DNA from: Bimastos eiseni
Taxonomy: Eukaryota > Annelida > Clitellata > Crassiclitellata > Lumbricidae
NCBI GenBank assembly: GCA_959347315.1
Contig: OY365812.1
Location: forward strand, 2,641,012-2,705,011
DNA: 64,000 nt
Direction: 5' to 3'
Notes under the pieces: model-generated
The model's database searches: none
Told to the model about the DNA's origin: nothing
Seen by the model: only the letters and a program-made list of their open reading frames with translations
Shown: positions 56,060-64,000 of the stretch, piece after piece
How positions within the stretch are numbered: position 1 is the first letter of the stretch
How the letters are laid out: every line of letters starts with the position of its first letter
Made by a program: the position numbers and the translations under genes

Positions 56060-57790
56060 AAGGGCAAGCAGAGAGACCATTAATCCGAACTATAAGGAAG
56101 TACATCCAAATTTATATATCAGTCGATTCTTTTTTTTTCTCTCTGCCGTGACGCGGTCTGTCGTATGGCAGGGTATCTATTACAATCAATTAATATCATC
56201 ATTGTTATTAGTTTTGAGCTTAATATTATAATCTACTGTCGATGTTTTGAAACAAGGATTGGACATTAACTCTTTGTTACAGTTCAGGTATGCGAAAGTT
56301 AGGCCTACATGCAAAGAAATCAACATACAACCGATGTTCCAAGAAATGTTGAACCAGACTCAACTCCTTGAATCGAATCCTACATTCGCTATTTTAGACA
56401 GCACTTGGAGGAGGAGTTCCCAAATTAAATATCTGATCTTGTCCAACACGCTTTGACATTGAACAGCATACGAAGAAATGCAGGCATCTGAACAGAATAG
56501 GGCCTACACCTCATCTAAAATTCTTAATTCATGTTGCTCATTCATTTTTTCTGAATAGATATTGCTTTTACTTTGTAGACGGCATTTGGACACAAAATCT
56601 GAAGTCTTATTCAACAGATATATGTTTGGCGTGCTGAAATGTGGAGCGTGTCAGGCTCGACCATCGCTAAAGGCAATTATTGTGTAGCGACCTTGAGCAA
56701 GTCTTGTTACTAGTTTAAAGAATCATGCAATGACCAGCCGAGGCCTATTTGCTTTTAAATCATGGCATCGTACTCGAAATAAATAATTATTAGTTCTCGA
56801 AATCTGACATAATCACGCGTTCACTTGGTGACTCGTATTTTTTCTCTGCTAATATATAACTATGACTATTATTCATTACTATAATTCATTTTTCATTATG
56901 ATGTTTACTTTGAAGTCATCAACAGCAGTGGAAAATAATGTTGTAGTTCTTCTTGTTGCAATAGCGTTGATTTTCCTTCTAATGAGCCCAGTCGAGCCTT
57001 GGGAATAAGTAATAGCACTTTAAGCTGTAACAGACTACATTTAAGACTATTCCAGTCAGGGCCAATCGAATCAGCTCCTCGGCTCTAATGAAGTCCTAAT
57101 TATTTAAGTCATTTAACAAGTATTCAGTCTCACAACTTCACTCTTAACCCCTAAAATCGTCGAGACTGTTTTCCGATAACTAATTGTCATACGCCTGGTA
57201 ATCGTTGCAACCTTGAAGAGATTTTTATTACTCGAGAAGAAACTGTCTAATCGCCATCTTTGACAGCAGCCACAACTTCTTCACAAGACATTGACGCTGC
57301 TATAATAAATCCCCACCACAGGAGTAAAAGGCTGGGCAGAAGGGCGTCAGACATAAGAGAATGCAATATCAAAGCAACATCTGGACGAGAGGGTATCATG
57401 ACGAGGAGCTCATGATGAAGAGTCACAAGACACTGTACAATTAAATCCTATAAAAGACGCTTAGACGGCTTCTGCGACGCAAGTGAGAAGCCGTCAGTTT
57501 AGAGATCCGGAGTATAAGCAAAACACCGGGAACCTGTGTAACTTGTTTACTTTCTCGTAAATAGGATTTCTGTCGCCGGTTCTATATGTTGCATGTCTTC
57601 TATTTATCTGATCACACTTTTTGCCTATTGGTTAAACTTTAGTTCTTAGATTTTGACAATGATTTATTCATCTAGATTGGCGTTGACAGCGCTTTTGCGA
57701 TTTCCTCAAAACGCTGTGGAATCTATTGATACTAAGTGTTGAGATAGGACCTATATAAAAACACACATGTACATGCCAAACTAAGAAACT
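56060..57790. other. Intergenic, no gene recognised
   Basis: The frame at 56247-56456 has no family motif. No repeats of note were seen. Confidence 0.4.
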
Positions 57791-57799
57791 TAATTACTC

Positions 57800-57975
57800 A
57801 GATATCGATAGGTCGGGTTCAAATCCGAACCCCTGGCAGAAATTTAGATCGAGACTCTAGCCTCAACTTCGCTACTAGTCAACTCAGTCATAATTATGTC
57901 ACTGGTTATACATGTCCACTGTCGGTGGGAAGATGAGCTGGTGAGAGGACTGGACAATCGCAATCAATGCCAATC
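57800..57975 (+). mobile_element. tRNA-derived SINE, truncated
   Basis: A B-box-like GGGTTCAAATCCG (57813-57826) is followed by a body (CTAGCCTCAACTTCGCTA ... GGTGGGAAGATGAGCTGG) that parallels the SINE at 61775-61975. The A box is not preserved. Confidence 0.5.
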
Positions 57976-58382
57976 ATTTGTCGAGGATAAGAAAATGAAG
58001 TCCTTAGCACTTCATAACTATGGCTGTTTCGTGGTTAGATTTTTGCACTTTTTTAATATTTATATATCTCTAATAGTATGTCGCTTTATCGTGTATTTGC
58101 GCATTTCGCTATTCTAACTGTTGATCTATTGGAAATTATTGGCAAAGCATTCACGGCTGAAACTGATGGCAAAATATGTGCGAACATAACACAGTTTTAA
58201 TTACTCGGACCCTTCTCGATACTTCTGTATTACTATTGTCCAGCGAGCCCACTCTCAGAACCATATTTACACCCTTGTAACAAACACAGCATTCTGCACA
58301 ACTTTTTTTTCTATTACCGTCTTTCATTCACTTAGTACTATTTTGCCTGTTAAATGTTGATCTACTGCACTTATTCTTCCAG

Positions 58383-58494
58383 ATGGTCAGACAACGGAGA
58401 ATTGCAGCAGAAATCAGATTTGCAACTGCACGAAACAATTTATTCCTATAGATCAAAGAGTTACATCCATGGAGCGAGTAAGAACGTTTGCGTA
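58383..58494 (+). CDS. Possible exon, family unknown
   Basis: Bounded by a pyrimidine-rich acceptor (TTATTCTTCCAG) and a consensus donor (GTAAGT), and open in one frame (phase 1), reading WSDNGELQQKSDLQLHETIY and then a short Ser/Lys-rich end. It lies about 900 bases upstream of the third peptidase gene and could be an upstream exon of it, but I see no matching exon before the other copies. Confidence 0.35.
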
Positions 58495-58685
58495 AGTAGT
58501 CCCATCAAACAGATCAATGTGCACGAGTCATGTTGTTAGATATTAGACGGAACAAAGTTCGTTACTGTCATGACTGCCTATTAATAGGCTATTTTAGGCC
58601 TCCAGTAAACATAATTATTTTGTCATTATTAATATTATTACTAGTATTAATTATCCTCATTATTATTTTCATTACAATTATTATC

Positions 58686-58745
58686 ATAATCATAATAATA
58701 ATAATAATAATAATAATTATTATTATTATTATTATTATTATCATC
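58686..58745. repeat. (TAA)n(TTA)n palindromic microsatellite
   Basis: AAT units turn into ATT units at about 58716, giving an inverted repeat able to form a long hairpin. Both strands show Ile-rich frames that are artefacts. Confidence 0.85.
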
Positions 58746-59395
58746 ATCAACACCATTTTTACAATTACTATTATCATCATCGTCGTCGTCGTCGTGATAC
58801 GTATTAGCTTAATGACTCAATCTGCCTTGGTGATCATAAATTTGTCTACACGTCTACGCGTCTAATATAGGCCCTGTGCATGTCAGTCAGTAAGTTGGTA
58901 CATAAGTAAGTAATTCAGAAAGATGGAGGCCACATAGTAACGAATAAAACACTGGCATGCACATATGAGGAACTGAGTTCGTGTTGCTACTCTTAAAGTT
59001 TAACTAGTCCTCCATTCGCTAGGCAGCGACGTTGGTAAATTACATGTATAACGCAATGGACGATTTGCATGACTGTCGTCAGTTAATTTAGACTCCTTCA
59101 ATAACTTGTCTTCATCCGTTCATACTAATCATGCAGCGATTTGTCGGTTTGAAATTAAATGAAGATACTATTATTATTTGTGTTAATAATAGGCCTAATA
59201 ATAATTATTATTATTTTTATTACTAGTAACACAAATTTATTTATTCGCAAACCATTGGACCTGAATGGGCCTACATGCTCATTAGCGTTTATTATTATCG
59301 TTATTGTTACTTTTATTGTAACAATTATTATTATCGCTCTAATTATCATTACTATTATTATTATCATTTCTTTTATTATGCTTTGATTGCCACAG

Positions 59396-61105
59396 GCGAG
59401 ACGGACTGAAGATAACGAATTGCATCTTCAGAAGAAACACCGTTGAGATATGTTATCTTTGCTGTGAAACCAGTTACCACGATAAAGACGATCTACGACA
59501 ACAGTTGGCCAATCATCTGAAGATCAATTCGAAGATGATCAAGATGACAAAACTTCGGGCTAAGCCCACCTTCAAAGAAACGATTTCTAGACCAGGAGAA
59601 ACTGCAAATATCTATCCAGAAGGCTTCGGAAAGATTGGAGGTTTTGTCCACGTTGCGGGTAATAACAATATTAGTCATTTATACAGTTATATAGAATCGT
59701 TGATGATTAACATTGAGCCTTTAAAGCCTAAGCTACCGATCTTTAATAATAATTGTGGAGGCAACCACTGGAAGAAGCATAACCTAGCCATTTATTAATA
59801 TAGAAATTCAAATCTATTTGCTACATCAAATTGCTTAATTTTGATTAAGAACTTACACTCAATATATAGACCTACAAGTAGGAATAAATTATCCCGCCCA
59901 AACGCACAGGTCACAGAGAGTCGCTGAAACGAAGAAAATGGAGTACGTGGACTAGATATTATCTATTCCATGAAGGAGCATTTTGCTTCACCATGGGAGA
60001 ATGGAGCGGCATAAAGTTTGGATTGTTTCGAGTTATTGTTATTAAACATTTTTTTAAATAAGTGTAATGGTTCCGCCAGAATCTCTCATTTTTAGGAATG
60101 CATAAGATTGCAGTAATTATACTTTCTCCATTTTGCTTCATTCTACTAATTACTGTTTCAAGTATTGTTATTGTTATAATTACCTTTCGCAAAGATTGCA
60201 TTCTGGACATCTGTTTTTTCGGACGGGTGGAGCCATGACATTTGTGACGTCATATTGGAGGGGGTCGTGGTATTTGTGACGGCGTGTGACGAAGGGTAGA
60301 GAGGTAAAACATCTTCCCAAAATGAGTGACGTCATTTATGGACGGCCCTAAGAGCATGTTGTCAGTTAGATGATGACAAGCATTTTAATGTAGTAGTAGT
60401 TGTTGATGTAACTGGAAGTAGAGGTAGTAGTAGCAATGATAATAGTAACTGTTGTATTGCTTTATCAACGTCCGCCTTTTGTGTTTACAAATAGACAAAG
60501 GGAATCACGCCTTCATGTGTGGTCATGGAAGATCCCCAGGCGATGTGCTACTCCACCAGAATGGTAGTCCGATGGGAGTGGTCAGAGTGGCTTTGCATCC
60601 ACCACTGAAGCCAACTGGCAATTATTCATACCGTGGCTACCTCGACGTGGCATTGGCTAAACTGGACAAACAAGACGAATTCATTGGTCAGGTTTTCAGC
60701 GAGGACAATGGACCGCTGCATTTGGTGGGGCAACCGGTGGATTCTGCGGAGGGAATGGTGGTGAGATGCTTCGATGCTAACGGCAGGAGAGGCAGAGTTG
60801 ACAGCACGGCGTACATTCGCCATGACGAGGTTCTTAAAACAGATTGGAGGTTGATTTCTGTGAAGAATCATGCGGGTGGACCCATTCACGAGATGGGCGA
60901 AAGCGGGACCCTGATAGTATATGATGCACCAAACGAAGGCAGAGTCTACGCTGTTGGAATGCTTGTTGGAATAGAGGAACTGCCGTTGGACGACAAAGAA
61001 AGAACAACGAGAAGAACCAGTCTTGCTGTTCCGTTAACGAACAGTTTCCGTGCTCTGCAAAACAGCGACTACTGCAAGGGACGTTCCATCAAGTTCATCC
61101 GCTAA
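59396..61105 (+). CDS. Trypsin-like (PA-clan) peptidase gene, copy 3
   Basis: Exon a is 59396-59658 (acceptor ..TTGCCACAG, donor GTAATA) and exon b is 60495-61105 (acceptor ..TACAAATAG). The phase-1 intron makes ..FVHVADKGNHAFMCGHG. Triad motifs: His in CGHG, Asp in YLDVALAKLD, and Ser in EMGESGTLIV. The tail reads YAVGMLVGIEE..SLAVPLT. It is clearly related to copies 1 and 2 (shared MTKLRAKPTFKET and STAYIRHDE segments) yet well diverged. The intron is interrupted by repeat R in inverse orientation. The upstream exon is uncertain (see 58383-58494). Confidence 0.7.
59885..60350 (-). repeat. Dispersed repeat family R, copy in peptidase intron
   Basis: Inverted relative to 18595-19070 and clearly diverged from it. 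It runs from TTATCCCGCCCAAACGCACA to GTCATTTATGGACGGCC and fills most of the intron of peptidase copy 3. Confidence 0.65.
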
Positions 61106-61335
61106 ACTAGATCTAATAACCTACCTGCTGTTCGGCAAAAGATAAGTTTCGTGGCCTTAATTGTCTGACAATGGTTGGAATGGAGTTGCGGCCAATTATT
61201 CAAACTAACACCATAGTGTACAACTTTACTAACCGTAATCAAGAATTTGGAAATCTGCAAACATTCGTCAAAATTGTTTGATCTCCGGCAATAAATGCAG
61301 TACAATTTTGATGTCTCTTGATTTTGCCTATAAAT

Positions 61336-61337
<2 letters not shown>

Positions 61338-61384
<47 letters not shown>

Positions 61385-61413
61385 CACATATACTTATATA
61401 TATATATATATAT
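61338..61413. repeat. (TA)n microsatellite
   Basis: Two TA runs separated by an ACATATACACATATACT spacer. A sequence starting CAGGGCTATAACAAGC follows directly at 61414, resembling a hAT end, but I found no partner end. Confidence 0.9.
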
Positions 61414-61774
61414 CAGGGCTATAACAAGCGGGGGCCAGAGAACCGGCGTCCCAGTTTTAAAATTGGGGTGGGGCAAAGCCCCCCAGTTTTAGTACTCAGT
61501 GTCCCCCATGTGTTATCTCCAACAAATCGGTTCTATATTTTATGTTTCTCTATTAGCTTTTTATATTTAATGATTACGGTATAGTGGGTCAATAAATTTT
61601 CAACATTTCTAAGTTTGTTTTTACGATTTGTTCTTACTTATTGCAGGTATAAAAACTGTCATTTACAAAGGAGAATAATGCATGTTTGGTTATTCATTTA
61701 TCTATAATGTATCACATTGTTCCTACCCAAAATACAGAAAATTTCTGGACAGTGTACTATTCGTCATTGGCTAA

Positions 61775-61975
61775 AGAAATAGTCTAGTGGTTCGTCTACA
61801 ATCATGAAGTCGGGGTTCAGATCCCTGCCACGGGGCACATATTCGATTAGAAATGTCTGTTGGAACATGCACCTCCTAGCCGACTCCGCTATAATGAGAA
61901 GTTCCTAGCATGGAAGAATTGCGTGGAGCTGCTCTCTTGGTGATGGAGGCTGGTGAAAGACTGTAGCGATCTATA
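61775..61975 (+). mobile_element. tRNA-derived SINE
   Basis: The head carries an A-box-like TAGTCTAGTGGTTC and a B box GGGTTCAGATCCC about 30 bases later. The body contains CTAGCCGACTCCGCTATAAT and GGAGGCTGGTGAAAGACTG, similar to 57840-57965. The 129-codon minus-strand frame over it (61876-62265) is therefore probably not a gene. Confidence 0.55.
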
Positions 61976-61979
61976 GTTC

Positions 61980-64000
61980 TACTAAGTCTAGAGCGCGATC
62001 GGTCGTTCCAGCCATAATCCGGCCAGAGTCTACAATAGCTATGAATGATATTCATTTTTTGCAGTCTGAGTATGACAAAAATAGTATCCCAAGAATCCAA
62101 TTTACGAATCGAAAGTTGTCCCATTGACCATGATGACCCCAGATTTTGAAGAGAACGAAAAACTGCTCCAGATAATCTGGACCAGGTTATCGCCAAAAAA
62201 CTATTGACACGACGTTGCATATAATGTCCGTGCGTGGTCACCGTGGTGTCTATTAAATTTCTCACAGAATGCTACCACAGTGAGTTGCCCGTAATTGTAA
62301 GCATTGACTATAATACGGTTTTCATATGGTTGATTACTCGAACATAATTTTATATTATGCTGACGCTATAATAAATTATAATATTGCAAATAATAAAAAA
62401 TGAATTCTTTTCAGATAACTTCAACTCAATCAAAAAAGCGTACATATGTGACTGTCACTCATACAAACACTTAAGCTCCACCCCGGTCGTAACTCTAGCC
62501 TACATGTTACTAGATCGCTATGCCTACTCATTATCAAAAAAATAGTCTAATAGCCTACTGCTTAATTGCATTTCAGTTGACTTGTCACGGGATCAGCTCA
62601 TCTTCAACTCAATGGTCTTTTTCAACTGTTATTGTATTCGGACGCTAATAAAGAGTCGTTTCAGAACATCCTAACTTCCCTTTGTATTGCTGCGAATATT
62701 TTTCTTAGAATCGTTACCAAATAATTTGTCTCGCTCTTCCTAACTGGAAATTTCAATTGCGCGAATGTGTATTTTTAGATCAGCGATAAGAAACAATTGC
62801 ATTTGGTGCTATGCTAATAATATCTGCGGTTGAAATATAAATTAATATAAATCTTAGAAAATTTATCATCGCCAACAAAAAAACCGGCCTTAGGCCTATA
62901 TCAAAATTAATCAAGTCCGCAATGGGTGATCTGCTCTGGGATGGCTAACCGAGGAGATAGCAACAGTTGCATGCTACAGCCGTACGTAATGGGTGATGAT
63001 AGCGGTCGCGCACGTGGTCGGATGTTAAATGGCTGATCGTTGTAAGAGGAATTAACTGCTGTCGAACTTTGACTGAACAAACCAAGCGGCTATTGTGCCC
63101 ACGGTCTTGTAATTAATTGTGTGTACTTTGACGCAGTCGTCGAAGTAATACCAAAGATGGTAAACCAGAGGCCAGCTAATGTGCATATTCACCAGCGCTA
63201 AACCAACTCAAATCCGCATTACTACAAACTTCTCGTTTCGTTCCGGTCCCAGGTCATTGAGGTCAATATACGAGGAGATCAAGAGGTCACGGATGGGCAT
63301 TAATTATAATTATTGCAGTTGTGAGATAGCTGGGTGATGTGGTCGGAAAGGGTTCAGACTTATCGAAGATGATTCCAAGATTATGGACAGAAGAAGAGCA
63401 GGCATAAAGAGAGATCAGTTGGAATAATGAACAATCAAAGAATGGCACGTACTCAGTTGTAATTAGCAATTACGACAAAGCATTGTAGACAATTATAGCC
63501 TACTCATCGCTTGCTATGATAGTTGCAAGTTAAAGGAAGCACAGATGAAGGGCCTCGCTGATTAACCTAGTCTATGATGCAATAATTATAAATTGTCGTT
63601 AAAATTACTAACCCCAACTCTTAGGTCTTTGCTAACGCGTACGACTTTCATTATAGCGTTATAAATTCTTACTCCACGAGGTGCGATTAGCGTTCAACGG
63701 TTGTAAATATGATTTTGTTTTTTCGAGAATCGAGATGTGACAAATAACATGCTGAGTTGCCGCGTGGATTACTTTTTCTGTTTGAAAGCAAGATAAGACG
63801 GTAACAATGTCTCTGGGCGTCATTGGTCCTCTATTATAGTGTATCACGGTAGTAGGCCTACTACAACATTGTTGTAGGCGTGTCGAATGTTTTGTGAACC
63901 ATAATAAACCCAAGAGGGCAGGAAAACCCCTATCCCTTCCTTGCTTCTTCAGTAATTCTTTCGGCCGTTATCTTTGAACTCGTAAGGGTCTATTCTCTCG
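61980..64000. other. Right flank, no gene recognised
   Basis: AT-rich. Only short frames without motifs or persuasive splice borders are present. Confidence 0.4.

Noticed and set aside
57896..58117. 73-codon plus-strand frame, first taken as an exon
   Set aside because: Its start matches the body of the SINE also found at 61775-61975.
61876..62265. 129-codon minus-strand frame
   Set aside because: It overlaps a tRNA-derived SINE and has no recognisable domain or splice context.

Overview
The window looks like AT-rich nuclear DNA from a marine invertebrate. Its genes are split by introns with GT..AG borders. It carries many microsatellites, degenerate non-LTR retroelements, tRNA-derived SINEs and small DNA transposons, and the palindrome TAGGCCTA recurs throughout. 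These features, with lineage-expanded TRIM and HELZ2-like families, suggest an invertebrate deuterostome such as an echinoderm or hemichordate. That placement is inference. Nothing bacterial is present.

Three protein families account for the recognisable coding DNA. (1) TRIM-Kelch proteins on the minus strand (RING, two B-boxes and coiled coil in one exon; Kelch repeats in a second exon): two look intact (21446-23946 and 31916-34404), two are pseudogenes (10343-12612 and 13649-16123), and two are coiled-coil fragments (6343-6530 and 19312-19786). (2) A family of trypsin-like (PA-clan) peptidases split by a conserved phase-1 intron: two near-identical plus-strand copies (4283-5796 and 39714-41228), a diverged plus copy (59396-61105) and a more diverged minus copy (46516-47841). 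(3) The C-terminal helicase core of a HELZ2-like SF1 helicase (26601-30333, plus strand), recovered exon by exon, with two frameshifts in its first visible exon.

The layout is a mosaic of segmental duplications. Block S1 (about 806-6343, holding a peptidase gene) recurs at about 37651-41755 without about 1.4 kb of the first copy. Block S3 (about 16080-19370, upstream of TRIM copy B) recurs at about 34330-37650 upstream of TRIM copy D. Copies C and D share one ~4 kb TRIM unit together with an adjacent LINE remnant. S3 joins S1 directly at 37651, which puts TRIM copy D and the second peptidase copy head to head.

The spaces between genes hold transposon debris: LINE reverse-transcriptase remnants, a hAT transposase C-terminal fragment, several hAT-type MITEs (one pair with a perfect 8-bp target-site duplication), a 253-bp MITE with long terminal inverted repeats and a perfect 9-bp target-site duplication, and SINEs. 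From 49.3 to 59.4 kb and from 61.1 to 64 kb I see little that is clearly genic.

Whether the three families work together cannot be shown from the sequence. TRIM E3 ligases and HELZ2-like helicases are linked to innate immunity in vertebrates. Duplicating, decaying and recombining copies beside a family of apparently active-site-complete peptidases would suit a fast-evolving defence locus, but this remains a hypothesis.
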